Source: Rhizobiales bacterium 62-47
GTDB taxonomy: Bacteria; Pseudomonadota; Alphaproteobacteria; Rhizobiales; Xanthobacteraceae
Assembly (NCBI GenBank): GCA_001899255.1
Contig: MKVX01000018.1
Span: forward strand, 497,150 to 561,149
Length of the DNA stretch: 64,000 nucleotides
Reading direction: 5' to 3'
Below, piece after piece: positions 21,214 through 30,486 of this stretch; the first letter of the stretch is position 1; each line of letters starts with the position of its first letter. Below the pieces are notes generated by a model, which was not told the DNA's origin, did no database searches, and was given only the letters and a program-made list of their open reading frames with translations. Made by a program: the position numbers and the translations under genes.

Positions 21214-21819
21214 CTACAGCCGCCGCGCGACGCTGGGCGCCAGTTCCTTTTCGGCTTCCGGCACCTTGGCGGCTGCGGCGCGCAGCATCGGCAGGATGTC
21301 ATCGATGCGTTCAGCTTGAAGAATTTCAACTGCCAGAGTGGGGCGAATGAACGCGGTGGCGCGCATATGCGCCAGCAGCGCCAGCAAGGGCTCCCAAAAT
21401 CCGTCGATGTTCGCCAGCAAAATCGGTTTGCTGTGGCGGCCGAGCTGCTGCCAGGTCAATTGCTCGACCAATTCTTCCAAGGTGCCGACGCCACCCGGCA
21501 ACGCCACGAAGGCATCGGAGCGTTCGAACATCAACCGCTTGCGCTCGTGCATGTCGTGGGTGACGATCATTTCCTGCGCGCGGGTCAGCGCATTCTCGCG
21601 CGCGGTGAGGAAGTTGGGGATGATGCCGGTGACCCTTCCGCCATGATCGAGCGCGGAGGAGGCGACCGCACCCATCAGGCCGATCGAGCCGCCGCCATAG
21701 ACCAGGCCGACGCCATTTTCCGCGAGCGCCTTTCCGAATGCCTTGGCGCCTTCGACAAAGTGGGGATTGGTACCGGGGCCGGAGCCGCAATAAACACAGA
21801 CGGTTTTGATATCGGTCAT
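21214..21819 (-). CDS. LOG family protein (TIGR00730), cytokinin riboside 5'-monophosphate phosphoribohydrolase-like
   Basis: 201-residue Rossmann-fold protein. The family signature PGGVGTLEELVEQLTWQQLG is intact, with VYCGSGPG at the N-terminus and GGGSIGLMG. LOG-family enzymes hydrolyse nucleoside 5'-monophosphates, releasing base and ribose 5-phosphate; in bacteria the physiological substrate is often unclear. It stands alone and diverges from the ABC exporter gene. Confidence 0.9.
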   Translation of the reverse strand: MTDIKTVCVYCGSGPGTNPHFVEGAKAFGKALAENGVGLVYGGGSIGLMGAVASSALDHGGRVTGIIPNFLTARENALTRAQEMIVTHDMHERKRLMFERSDAFVALPGGVGTLEELVEQLTWQQLGRHSKPILLANIDGFWEPLLALLAHMRATAFIRPTLAVEILQAERIDDILPMLRAAAAKVPEAEKELAPSVARRL

Positions 21820-22034
21820 TGAATCGATGTGGCATCGACAGATGACACCGTCAAGCCGCTGTGGCGCGGCCCGGCTAATTCTGCCATCAAAATGGCGTCA
21901 GACCGAAAAGAGTTGCCAGCCGTAGGGTGCGCGGGCGGGCCAAACTCTCTATATGAGGCGGTGATAAGATCACCCGATTCAGAGGCATTTGCGGTGCCAG
22001 GCGTGGCGCCGTTCATTACCCAGGCACCCTTTTC

Positions 22035-23987
22035 ATGGTTGATACCGTTACGCCGCCGAGCCCGAACCAAGCGCCGCCACCGGTGGCCGAGAAAGTCGGC
22101 GGCAAAGCGACATTGGTCGGAACGCTGGTGCATTTGTGGCCGTATATCTGGCCCGGCGACCGCGCCGACCTGAAGATGCGGGTGGTGTGGGCGCTGGTGT
22201 TGCTGGTGCTCGCCAAGCTGATCACGCTGCTGGTGCCATTCACCTTCAAGTGGGCGACCGATGCCTTGACAGGCGCCAACACCGCGCCGGTGCAGCCGTC
22301 GAACTGGACGATGTGGCTGATCGCGTCGCCGCTGATCATGACGGCAAGCTACGGTCTTGCGCGCGTGCTGATGGCGGTGCTGACGCAATGGCGTGACGGC
22401 ATCTTCGCCAAGGTCGCGATGCATGCAGTACGGCGGCTAGCCTATCTCACGTTCGTGCACATGCACGAGCTTTCGTTGCGCTTTCATCTCGAACGCAAGA
22501 CCGGTGGGTTGACGCGCGTGCTCGAGCGCGGGCGTCTCGGCATCGAGACCATCGTGCGCATGGTGATCCTGCAGTTGTTCCCGACCATCGTCGAAGTCGC
22601 GCTGCTGACCGGCGTGCTGCTGTGGCAATTCGACTGGCGCTACGTGGCCGCGACCGTCGTCACCGTCGTGCTCTATATGTATTACACTTACGTCGCGACC
22701 GAGTGGCGGATCGAGATCCGCCGCAAGATGAACGACTCCGATACCGAAGCCAACACGAAGGCCATCGACTCGCTGCTGAACTACGAGACGGTGAAGTATT
22801 TCGGCGCCGAGCAGCGCGAAGCCCAGCGCTACGACCGCTCGATGGAGCGCTACGAGCACGCCAGCGTCAAAACCTATACGTCGCTGGCGGTGCTCAACAC
22901 CGGGCAGGCCGTCATCTTTACCGGCGGCCTGACTGCGACGATGCTGATGTGCGCCAGCGGCATTCGTAACGGCACCAACACTGTCGGCGATTTTGTCATG
23001 ATCAATGCCATGATGATTCAGCTCTATCAGCCGCTGAACTTCATGGGTTTCGTTTATCGCGAAATCAAGCAGGCGGTCATCGACATCGAAAAGATGTTCG
23101 GCGTGTTGTCGCGCAATCCGGAGGTCAAGGATCGGCCGGGCGCGAAACCGCTGGTGGCGGCGGGCGGCAGCATCCGTTTCGACGATGTGCACTTCTCCTA
23201 CGATCCCGAACGCCAGATTCTCAAGGGGCTGAGCTTCGAGGTGCCGGCGGGCAAGACCGTCGCCATCGTCGGTCCGTCCGGCGCGGGGAAGTCCACCATC
23301 TCGCGGTTGTTGTTCCGGCTGTACGATATTTCCGGCGGGCGCATCCTGATCGACGGCCAGGACATTCGCGACGTGACGCAGACATCGCTCCGCGCGTCGA
23401 TCGGCATGGTGCCGCAGGACACCGTGCTTTTCAACGACACGATCCGCTACAACATCCGCTACGGCCGCTGGGACGCTACCGACGCCGAGGTGGAGGAGGC
23501 GGCGCGTCTGGCGCAGATCGATGGTTTCATCCGCCGCTCGCCGAAGGGCTATGAGACCGAGGTCGGCGAACGCGGCCTGAAATTATCGGGTGGCGAAAAG
23601 CAACGCGTGGCCATCGCGCGCACCATTCTCAAGGGCCCGCCGGTTCTGGTGCTCGACGAAGCGACGTCGGCGCTCGACAGTCACACCGAGCAGGAAATCC
23701 AGCAGGCGCTCGAAGGCGTATCGCGCAATCGGACCTCGCTGGTGATCGCGCACCGGTTGTCCACCATCGTCGGCGCCGACGAGATCATCGTGCTCGATCA
23801 GGGTCGGATTGCCGAGCGTGGAACCCATGCCCAGCTTCTGGCAGCCGAAGGTCTTTACGCCAGCATGTGGAACCGGCAACGCGAAGCCGAGGCGGCGCGG
23901 GAGCGCCTGGCGCAGGTCGCGGACGACAACGAGGCACCCAATCGCCAGCCGCCGCCGCTCGACGATGTCGCCGCAGCGGCGGAATAA
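22035..23987 (+). CDS. Atm1/HMT1-type ABC exporter (fused permease-ATPase half transporter)
   Basis: 650-residue half transporter that should act as a homodimer in the inner membrane. Six membrane helices occupy about residues 50-330. The nucleotide-binding domain has Walker A GPSGAGKST, Q-loop GMVPQDTVLF, signature LSGGEKQRVAIART, Walker B VLVLDEATSAL and H-loop IAHRLST. The permease motif NYETVKYF is typical of the Atm1/ABCB7 group, linked to export of glutathione derivatives or Fe-S precursors. A terminator overlaps the stop codon. Confidence 0.92.
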   Translation: MVDTVTPPSPNQAPPPVAEKVGGKATLVGTLVHLWPYIWPGDRADLKMRVVWALVLLVLAKLITLLVPFTFKWATDALTGANTAPVQPSNWTMWLIASPLIMTASYGLARVLMAVLTQWRDGIFAKVAMHAVRRLAYLTFVHMHELSLRFHLERKTGGLTRVLERGRLGIETIVRMVILQLFPTIVEVALLTGVLLWQFDWRYVAATVVTVVLYMYYTYVATEWRIEIRRKMNDSDTEANTKAIDSLLNYETVKYFGAEQREAQRYDRSMERYEHASVKTYTSLAVLNTGQAVIFTGGLTATMLMCASGIRNGTNTVGDFVMINAMMIQLYQPLNFMGFVYREIKQAVIDIEKMFGVLSRNPEVKDRPGAKPLVAAGGSIRFDDVHFSYDPERQILKGLSFEVPAGKTVAIVGPSGAGKSTISRLLFRLYDISGGRILIDGQDIRDVTQTSLRASIGMVPQDTVLFNDTIRYNIRYGRWDATDAEVEEAARLAQIDGFIRRSPKGYETEVGERGLKLSGGEKQRVAIARTILKGPPVLVLDEATSALDSHTEQEIQQALEGVSRNRTSLVIAHRLSTIVGADEIIVLDQGRIAERGTHAQLLAAEGLYASMWNRQREAEAARERLAQVADDNEAPNRQPPPLDDVAAAAE

Positions 23988-24000
23988 TCGCCGCTTTTTT
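23975..24000 (+). terminator. Rho-independent terminator overlapping the ABC exporter stop
   Basis: A 7-bp GC-rich stem (agcggcg at 23975-23981 with cgccgct at 23989-23995) and a T run. The loop holds the TAA stop codon of the ABC gene, so termination is built into the end of the coding sequence. Confidence 0.75.
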
Positions 24001-24038
24001 GCTATTGATGAGAATACCCAACGGAGCCGAATCAGCCG

Positions 24039-24737
24039 ATGTCCATCGCCAATTCCATTCGCGCGCAAATCCCTCCGATCCATCCCGAGGGCTATCCCTT
24101 CATTGGCGGGTTCGCATTGGTCAGCATGATCCTGTTCTGGATCTGGGGCCCGCTGGGCTGGATCGGTACGCTGCTCACGGTGTGGTGCGCGCTGTTCTTC
24201 CGCGATCCGGTGCGGGTGACGCCTGTCCGCGAAGGCATCGTTGTGTCGCCGGCCGACGGTCGCGTCTCGATGGTTGCGCCCGCGCTGCCGCCCGCCGAGC
24301 TGGGTCTTGGCGACAAGCCGCTGCTGCGCATCTCGATTTTCATGAGCGTGTTCAATTGCCATGTGAACCGCAGCCCGGTCGCCGGCCGCATCGATCGTAT
24401 CGCCTACCGTCCGGGCAAGTTCATCAATGCCGAACTGGACAAAGCCAGCGAAGACAACGAGCGCAATTCGCTGGTGATCTCGACGCCGAACGGCCGCATC
24501 GGCGTCATCCAGATCGCCGGGCTGGTGGCGCGCCGCATCGTCTCGTTCGTGCGCGAAGGGCAGTTGATCGGAGCGGGCGAGCGGTTCGGGCTGATCCGCT
24601 TCGGCTCCCGTCTTGACGTCTACCTGCCGGAGGGCAGCACGGCGCTGGTGTCGGTGGGGCAGACGGCGGTGGCCGGAGAGACCATCCTGTCCGACCTGCG
24701 GCCCAATGACGGCGGCCCGACCTTCCGCACACATTAA
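24039..24737 (+). CDS. psd: Phosphatidylserine decarboxylase (short form)
   Basis: Membrane-associated pyruvoyl enzyme converting phosphatidylserine to phosphatidylethanolamine. 232 residues, the short alphaproteobacterial form. Two hydrophobic segments lie near residues 22-50. The self-cleavage region is [15 protein letters not shown], where the Gly-Ser bond generates the pyruvoyl group. [16 protein letters not shown] is the other hallmark. It precedes pssA, which makes its substrate. Confidence 0.93.
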   Translation: MSIANSIRAQIPPIHPEGYPFIGGFALVSMILFWIWGPLGWIGTLLTVWCALFFRDPVRVTPVREGIVVSPADGRVSMVAPALPPAELGLGDKPLLRISIFMSVFNCHVNRSPVAGRIDRIAYRPGKFINAELDKASEDNERNSLVISTPNGRIGVIQIAGLVARRIVSFVREGQLIGAGERFGLIRFGSRLDVYLPEGSTALVSVGQTAVAGETILSDLRPNDGGPTFRTH

Positions 24738-24808
24738 CCGGCTCAAAAAACGGAACAAATTCCGGGCCTGCGATGGCGGCGCAGGCGGTGGTTTGCTATA
24801 TTGACGGT

Positions 24809-25690
24809 ATGCAAACGCCTATCGATCCTCGCTATCCCGAAATGCGTCGCCGCCGGTTTCGTCCGATTCCGGTGAGGATGCTGGTCCCCAATGTCATCAC
24901 ACTGCTGGCGATCTGCGCCGGGCTCACGGCCATCCGGTTGTCCACCGAAGGCCGCATGGAACTGGCGGTCGCGGCCATCGTGTTGGCTGCAGTGCTCGAC
25001 GGTGTCGACGGGCGCGTGGCGCGGCTGATCAAGGGACAATCGAAGTTCGGTGCCGAGTTGGATAGTCTGGCCGACTTCGTCAACTTCGGCGTGGCGCCGG
25101 GGCTGATCCTGTATTTCTGGCAGCTCCACGACCTCAACAACGTCGGCTGGATCGCGGCGATGATCTTCGCCATTAGCGGCGGGCTGCGGCTTGCGCGTTT
25201 CAACGCGACGATGGACGATCCGAACAAGCCGCCATTTGCGGCCAATTTCTTCACCGGCGTTCCGGCGCCGGCGGGGGCGATCGCCGTGCTGCTGCCGATC
25301 TATCTCGGTTTCCTGGGCCTGCCGATGCCGCCGGCCACGTTGACGGCGTCCTATACGCTCCTGATCGCGTTCCTGATGGTTTCGCGGCTGCCGGTGTTCT
25401 CCGGCAAGGCAGCGCGCTGGCGCGTCCCGCCCGAAATGGTCCTGCCGGCGTTCGTCGCGGTGGTGCTTATGGTGGCGCTGCTGATCGGTTATCCATGGCA
25501 CATGCTGTCGGTCGGCTCGGTTCTGTATCTGCTGAGCCTGCCGGTGGGCTGGAAATCCTACCGCGACCAGGAGCGTGCGTTCGCCGCCCAAACTGCCGCC
25601 GTCGTCCCCAGTGCGGCTGAGGCGGCCACTCCGTTTGCGCCGCCAAGCTCAGCAGCCAGCCAAGACGAGCGGCCAACGCACCTCAACTAG
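24809..25690 (+). CDS. pssA: CDP-diacylglycerol-serine O-phosphatidyltransferase
   Basis: Membrane enzyme that makes phosphatidylserine from CDP-diacylglycerol and serine; Psd then decarboxylates it. The CDP-alcohol phosphotransferase motif reads DGVDGRVARLIKGQSKFGAELDSLAD, with all three key Asp clusters. About eight hydrophobic helices follow. Start ATG 24809 yields 293 residues beginning MQTPIDPRYPEMRRRR; an in-frame ATG at 24773 adds 12 residues and neither has a strong SD. The C-terminal 30 residues are Ala/Pro-rich. Confidence 0.92.
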   Translation: MQTPIDPRYPEMRRRRFRPIPVRMLVPNVITLLAICAGLTAIRLSTEGRMELAVAAIVLAAVLDGVDGRVARLIKGQSKFGAELDSLADFVNFGVAPGLILYFWQLHDLNNVGWIAAMIFAISGGLRLARFNATMDDPNKPPFAANFFTGVPAPAGAIAVLLPIYLGFLGLPMPPATLTASYTLLIAFLMVSRLPVFSGKAARWRVPPEMVLPAFVAVVLMVALLIGYPWHMLSVGSVLYLLSLPVGWKSYRDQERAFAAQTAAVVPSAAEAATPFAPPSSAASQDERPTHLN

Positions 25691-25739
25691 TCTGGAAGAT
25701 TTTACCCGTAATTATCTATTTTAGCAGGAGAAATAAGAC

Positions 25740-26459
25740 GTGACCGATCACGCGACCGCTCCGCTCAACCCTTCCATCCTTGAAGCTCTGGGCAAGTACG
25801 ATACGCCGACCATTTGCAATGCGCTCGAAGTCGTCGCGCCATATCGGCGACTGATCGGTTTCACGACGCGCCCACTGGTCTGTCCGTTTCCCGATCTGCC
25901 GCCGATGGTTGGCTACGCCCGCACCGCCACCATCCGCGCCACGGCCGCCTCTGGTCTGCCGGCGGCCGAGCAGCAGGCGCAGCGGCTGGCATACTACAAC
26001 TATGTCGGCACAGGGATCGGTCCCCGGATCAGCATCATCCAGGATCTCGACGGACCGGATGCGGGCTTCGGCGCATTCTGGGGTGAGGTCAACAGCGCCG
26101 TGCACAAGGCGCTCGGCTGTCTCGGCGTCGTCACCGACGGGTCGATCCGCGATATTCCGCAATGGGCGCCTGGTTTCCAGGCGCTGGCTGGCTCGGTCGC
26201 GCCCTCGCATGCGCACGTCCATGTGACAGGCTTTGGTGAGGTCATTCGCGTCGCCGGAATGACGGTCCGTTCCGGCGATCTGATCCATGCCGATCGTCAC
26301 GGTGCCGTGGTGGTGCCGCTGGATATCGCCGCCAAGGTACCGGACGCCGCCGAACTCTGCGGCCGCCGTGAAACGCCGATCCTCGATATCGCGCGCAGCA
26401 AGGATTTCTCGCTGGAGAAGCTGAAAGAGGCCTTGGCGCGCTCCGCCGAAATTCACTGA
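25740..26459 (+). CDS. RraA family protein (HMG/CHA aldolase-like)
   Basis: 239-residue member of the RraA/demethylmenaquinone methyltransferase-like fold. The metal-binding motif VVTDGSIRD (DGxxRD) and GDLIHADRHGAVVVP are present. Relatives include RraA, an RNase E regulator, and 4-hydroxy-4-methyl-2-oxoglutarate aldolases; the longer N-terminus (ALGKYDTPTICNALE) is that of the aldolase-like group. GTG start at 25740 with aggag 9 nt upstream. Confidence 0.85.
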   Translation: MTDHATAPLNPSILEALGKYDTPTICNALEVVAPYRRLIGFTTRPLVCPFPDLPPMVGYARTATIRATAASGLPAAEQQAQRLAYYNYVGTGIGPRISIIQDLDGPDAGFGAFWGEVNSAVHKALGCLGVVTDGSIRDIPQWAPGFQALAGSVAPSHAHVHVTGFGEVIRVAGMTVRSGDLIHADRHGAVVVPLDIAAKVPDAAELCGRRETPILDIARSKDFSLEKLKEALARSAEIH

Positions 26460-26698
26460 CGCGCCACACCGACGCTATGGTTATTGCCGCGTTAATCGCG
26501 CAGCGGATTGTTCGGGCGCGGCTTTTGGACGCTTGCGCCGGAGGGGTGGCAAACCCGCGGCCGAATTGTGTCTTGGTCAGCTCTCCCCAGACTTAACCTT
26601 TACGCGTCTTTAATGGCACACAAGCTAGGGTCGGGTGTGGCTCAGAAGGGGTCATGCCGTCCGTTCGGCGGCCAGTTGCGTGCGCGTCGGAGCTCTCC

Positions 26699-27472
26699 AT
26701 GGATATCACCACTGGCGTTGGTCTCATCTTCGGCACCATCGTCATCACGCTGATGATCTTCATGGGTGGCGATCTGCACATGTTCATCAGCGAACATGCG
26801 ATGATCATCATCTTCGGTGGTTCGATCGCCGCGACGTTGATCCGCTTCCCGCTGATGGCGATCATCCACGGCCTTCCGCTAGGCGCCAAATTCGCTTTCA
26901 CGATGAGCCGGCTGTCGGCGCGCGATCTCGTCGACGAACTGGCGCGCATTGCGGAAATCGCCCGCAAGCAGGGCCCGGTGGGACTCGAAAAGGTCGAGGC
27001 CGCCGATCCGTTCCTGGCCAAGGGCATCCGCTTCGTCGCCGACGGTTACGATCTCGAATTCATTCGCGACAATCTCGAGCGCGACCGCGACAACTTCCTC
27101 ATGCATCTTGACGAAGGCGGCAAGATCTATCGCGCCATCGGCGACTGCGCCCCGGCGTTCGGCATGATCGGCACGCTGATCGGCATGGTGCAGATGTTCG
27201 CCAACATGACCGATCCGTCCAAGCTCGGTCCGTTCATGGCCACCGCGCTGCTCGCGACATTGTACGGCGCGCTGGTCGCCAACCTGTTCTGCTTGCCGAT
27301 CGCGGACAAGCTGCACGGCAAGCTGCTCGACGAGGAAACCAATCGCACGTTGATCATCGATGGAATCCTGATGATCCGGGATTCCAAGAGCCCCACCTTG
27401 GTGCGCGAAATGCTGCTGGCCTACCTGCCCGAAAAGCACCGCCACGAAGAAGGTGAGCCGGTGCCGGCTTAG
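26699..27472 (+). CDS. motA: MotA-like proton/sodium channel protein
   Basis: 257-residue stator-type membrane protein with four hydrophobic segments, near residues 5-22, 33-50, 152-172 and 183-205. The segment DCAPAFGMIGTLIGMVQMF carries the conserved Pro and Gly. It starts GVGLIFGTIVITLMIF, like the PomA/MotP branch. It is followed 11 bp later by a MotB-like gene; no flagellar structural gene is in view, so a role outside the main flagellar locus or with a distant flagellum is possible. Confidence 0.85.
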   Translation: MDITTGVGLIFGTIVITLMIFMGGDLHMFISEHAMIIIFGGSIAATLIRFPLMAIIHGLPLGAKFAFTMSRLSARDLVDELARIAEIARKQGPVGLEKVEAADPFLAKGIRFVADGYDLEFIRDNLERDRDNFLMHLDEGGKIYRAIGDCAPAFGMIGTLIGMVQMFANMTDPSKLGPFMATALLATLYGALVANLFCLPIADKLHGKLLDEETNRTLIIDGILMIRDSKSPTLVREMLLAYLPEKHRHEEGEPVPA

Positions 27473-27483
27473 CGCGTAATCCA

Positions 27484-28314
27484 ATGGCCAAGAAGAAGAG
27501 GGGCGATGCGCACGGGGGAGGTCACGGCTGGTTCGTGACCTTCGCCGATCTCATGGGCCTGATGATGAGCTTCTTCGTGATGCTCGTCGCGTTCTCCAAT
27601 CAGGATCAGCAGAAGCTGAAGATCGTCGCCGGCTCGATGCGCGACGCATTCGGCGTGCAAACCGAATCCCGCTTCTCCGGCATGATCGAGTCGGATGGCT
27701 TGCCGACACGGCCCAAGCTGAAAAACGTCGACCACATTCCACCCGAGGAAGCATCCAACACGCCGACCCCGGATCAGCAGGACCGCAACAAGGTTGCGGG
27801 CGCGCGCCTCAAAACCGATCGGGAGTTCGCCCTGGCGTCGGCTTCGCTGCGGCAGGCTCTGCAGGATATGCCGGAGCTGACGGAAATCTCCAAGCACGTC
27901 ATGTTCGAGGAGACCAAGGAAGGTCTCAATCTCGAGATCATCGATCAGGACGGCCGCTCGATGTTCGCGGAAGGATCGAAGGTCCCTTACGAGCGTACGC
28001 GGCGTTTGCTGCAACGGCTGGCTGCGCCGCTCAAGGCGACGCCGTTACGGGTGTCGATCGTCGGCCACACCGCGGCGGGCTTTGCCTCGACACGCAGCGA
28101 CTATGATGCGTTCGATCTGTCGGCGGATCGCGCCAATGCCGTGCGCCAGATTCTCGAACGCGAAGGGTTGCCGCCGAGTCATATCTTCGCGGTTGCAGGC
28201 AAGGCCGACAGTATGCCGCTGTTTCCCGATGATCCGTCGCTCGCCGCCAACCGCCGCGTGACCATTACCTTGATGCGGGAAGATCCGCCGCTGCCGCCCA
28301 ATCTAAAACCGTGA
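27484..28314 (+). CDS. motB: MotB-like OmpA-domain stator protein
   Basis: 276-residue partner of the preceding channel protein. A basic N-terminus is followed by one membrane helix TFADLMGLMMSFFVMLVAFS, in which Asp22 matches the proton-carrying Asp of MotB. A periplasmic linker leads to an OmpA-like peptidoglycan-binding domain (about 140-270), with VSIVGHTAAG, DLSADRANAVRQIL and NRRVTI. It completes a stator pair. Confidence 0.87.
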   Translation: MAKKKRGDAHGGGHGWFVTFADLMGLMMSFFVMLVAFSNQDQQKLKIVAGSMRDAFGVQTESRFSGMIESDGLPTRPKLKNVDHIPPEEASNTPTPDQQDRNKVAGARLKTDREFALASASLRQALQDMPELTEISKHVMFEETKEGLNLEIIDQDGRSMFAEGSKVPYERTRRLLQRLAAPLKATPLRVSIVGHTAAGFASTRSDYDAFDLSADRANAVRQILEREGLPPSHIFAVAGKADSMPLFPDDPSLAANRRVTITLMREDPPLPPNLKP

Positions 28315-28461
28315 CGGTGTCAACTCCTTTCATCGCACGATCCTTTGCGATAGCTTCCCGGCAAATGGCGTTGGCGTTGTGAGGGCGCGGCAGGCGGGCG
28401 CGCTTTGCCAAGCTGCTTGCGGGCCCGGATCAAAATCATCTGAAGAGCGTTCTCCCTCATC

Positions 28462-30363
28462 ATGGCAGTGAGTGAACCATCGATCGATGCCCAAGGTGAG
28501 GCCCCGGTCACGACTGGCTTTTGGGCGCTGACGCTCGGAAGCATCGGCGTGGTGTTTGGCGACATCGGCACGTCGCCGTTGTATGCGTTTCGCGAAGCCG
28601 TGAGTCACGCGGCGAACAAAGCGCCGCCGACGCCCGCCATCGTGCTTGGCGTCTTGTCCTTGATCCTCTGGTCGCTGTTTATCGTCGTGACCGCCAAGTA
28701 CGTGCTGCTATTGCTCCGCGCCGATAACAACGGTGAGGGCGGAACTCTGTCGTTGATGGCGCTTGGCCAGCGTGCCATGGGGCATCGAAGCTGGCTGTTG
28801 ATGGCGCTCGGCGTCGTCGGAGCGTCGATGTTCATCGGCGATTCGATGATTACGCCGGCGATTTCGGTGCTGTCGGCGGTCGAAGGCCTGAAGCTCGCGA
28901 CACCGGCGCTCGAACATTACGTCGTTCCGCTGACCGTCATTATCCTGATTGCGCTGTTCTCCGTGCAAAGCCGTGGCACGGCGCGTGTCGCCACCGCTTT
29001 CGGCCCGGTCATGGCGCTATGGTTCGTCACCATTGCGGTGTTGGGGCTGCTGCACATCAGCGACGATCCGACCGTCCTCTACGCCATTAACCCCTGGTAC
29101 GCGGTTTACTTTATGCTCAACCATGGCGTCATCGGGCTGGTCACCATGGGACTGGTGTTTCTCGCCGTGACCGGCGGCGAGGCGCTGTATGCCGATCTTG
29201 GTCACTTCGGCCGCAAACCGATTCAGTCCGCATGGTTTTATCTGGTGCTGCCCGCGTTGCTCCTCAACTATTTCGGGCAGGGCGCGCTGGTGTTGGCGCA
29301 CCCGGCGGCTATCGAAAATACCTTCTATCGTATGGCTCCGGAGCCGATGCTGCTGCCTTTGGTGATCCTGGCGACCGCGGCAACCGTGATCGCCAGCCAG
29401 GCGGTCATCACCGGCGCCTATTCGCTGATCCGGCAGGCGGTGCAGCTCGGCCTGCTGCCGCGCTTTGAAGTCCGCTACACCTCGGAGACGCATGCCGGTC
29501 AGATCTATCTTCCGCGCGTCAATACGCTTCTGCTGATCGGCGTTCTGCTGCTTGTCGGTATGTTTCATACGTCAAGCGGGCTCGCGTCGGCTTACGGCAT
29601 CGCCGTGTCCACAACCATGGTCGCCGACGGCATCATGGGCTTCATCGTGGTATGGAAGTTGTGGAATTGGCGCGCGGCGACGGCGGCGCTGCTGGTATTC
29701 CCGCTGGTGGTGGTCGATATCGCCTTCTTCAGCGCCAACCTGCTCAAGCTGCTCGAAGGTGCGTGGGTGCCGCTGCTGTTTGGCCTGATGATGGTCGTCG
29801 TGATCTGGACGTGGCGGCGCGGCGCTGCGTTGCTGATCGAAAAGACGCGGCGGACCGAAGTGCCGTTGCTCGATCTCGTCAAGAGTCTCGAGAAGCGCCC
29901 GCCACACGTGGTCAAGGGGACCGCGGTGTTCCTGACCAGCGATCCCAATTTCGTGCCGACCGCGCTGCTGCATAATCTCAAGCACAACAAGGTGCTGCAC
30001 GAGCACAACGTGATCATCACCATCGAGACCGCGCATACCCCGCGCGTCGATCCGCTGGAGCGGGTTCACATGGAAAGCATCAGCGAGAAATTCGCCACGG
30101 TGCGGCTGCGCTTCGGATTCATGGAATCGCCGAACGTCCCGCGTGCGCTCGGCATTGCGCGCAAGCTCGGCTGGCAGTTCGATATCATGTCGACGTCGTT
30201 CTTCGTGTCGCGGCGTTCGCTCAAACCCGCCGCCAAATCCGAAATGCCGAAATGGCAGGACCGGCTGTTTATCGCCTTGAGCCGTTCCGCCAACGACGCC
30301 ACCGATTATTTCCAGATCCCGACCGGGCGGGTGGTGGAGGTGGGGACGCAGGTCACGATCTGA
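28462..30363 (+). CDS. kup: Kup-type potassium uptake protein (first of a tandem pair)
   Basis: 633-residue KUP/HAK/KT K+ transporter with about 12 hydrophobic helices and a cytoplasmic C-terminal domain (about 450-633). The [14 protein letters not shown] motif is diagnostic, as are [13 protein letters not shown] and [15 protein letters not shown]. The adjacent gene is a close paralogue, evidently by duplication. No kdp or trk genes are in view. Confidence 0.94.
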   Translation: MAVSEPSIDAQGEAPVTTGFWALTLGSIGVVFGDIGTSPLYAFREAVSHAANKAPPTPAIVLGVLSLILWSLFIVVTAKYVLLLLRADNNGEGGTLSLMALGQRAMGHRSWLLMALGVVGASMFIGDSMITPAISVLSAVEGLKLATPALEHYVVPLTVIILIALFSVQSRGTARVATAFGPVMALWFVTIAVLGLLHISDDPTVLYAINPWYAVYFMLNHGVIGLVTMGLVFLAVTGGEALYADLGHFGRKPIQSAWFYLVLPALLLNYFGQGALVLAHPAAIENTFYRMAPEPMLLPLVILATAATVIASQAVITGAYSLIRQAVQLGLLPRFEVRYTSETHAGQIYLPRVNTLLLIGVLLLVGMFHTSSGLASAYGIAVSTTMVADGIMGFIVVWKLWNWRAATAALLVFPLVVVDIAFFSANLLKLLEGAWVPLLFGLMMVVVIWTWRRGAALLIEKTRRTEVPLLDLVKSLEKRPPHVVKGTAVFLTSDPNFVPTALLHNLKHNKVLHEHNVIITIETAHTPRVDPLERVHMESISEKFATVRLRFGFMESPNVPRALGIARKLGWQFDIMSTSFFVSRRSLKPAAKSEMPKWQDRLFIALSRSANDATDYFQIPTGRVVEVGTQVTI

Positions 30364-30486
30364 CCATTCGCCGTCCCCGCAAAACTGCATATCTCAGCCT
30401 TGGAAATGCCTGTACGGCGCCTGTCGCGCCGGAGTATAACCCGCGCCGCTTGGCCCTGGTGCATTGAAGCGTTCGAGGCAAATCCG

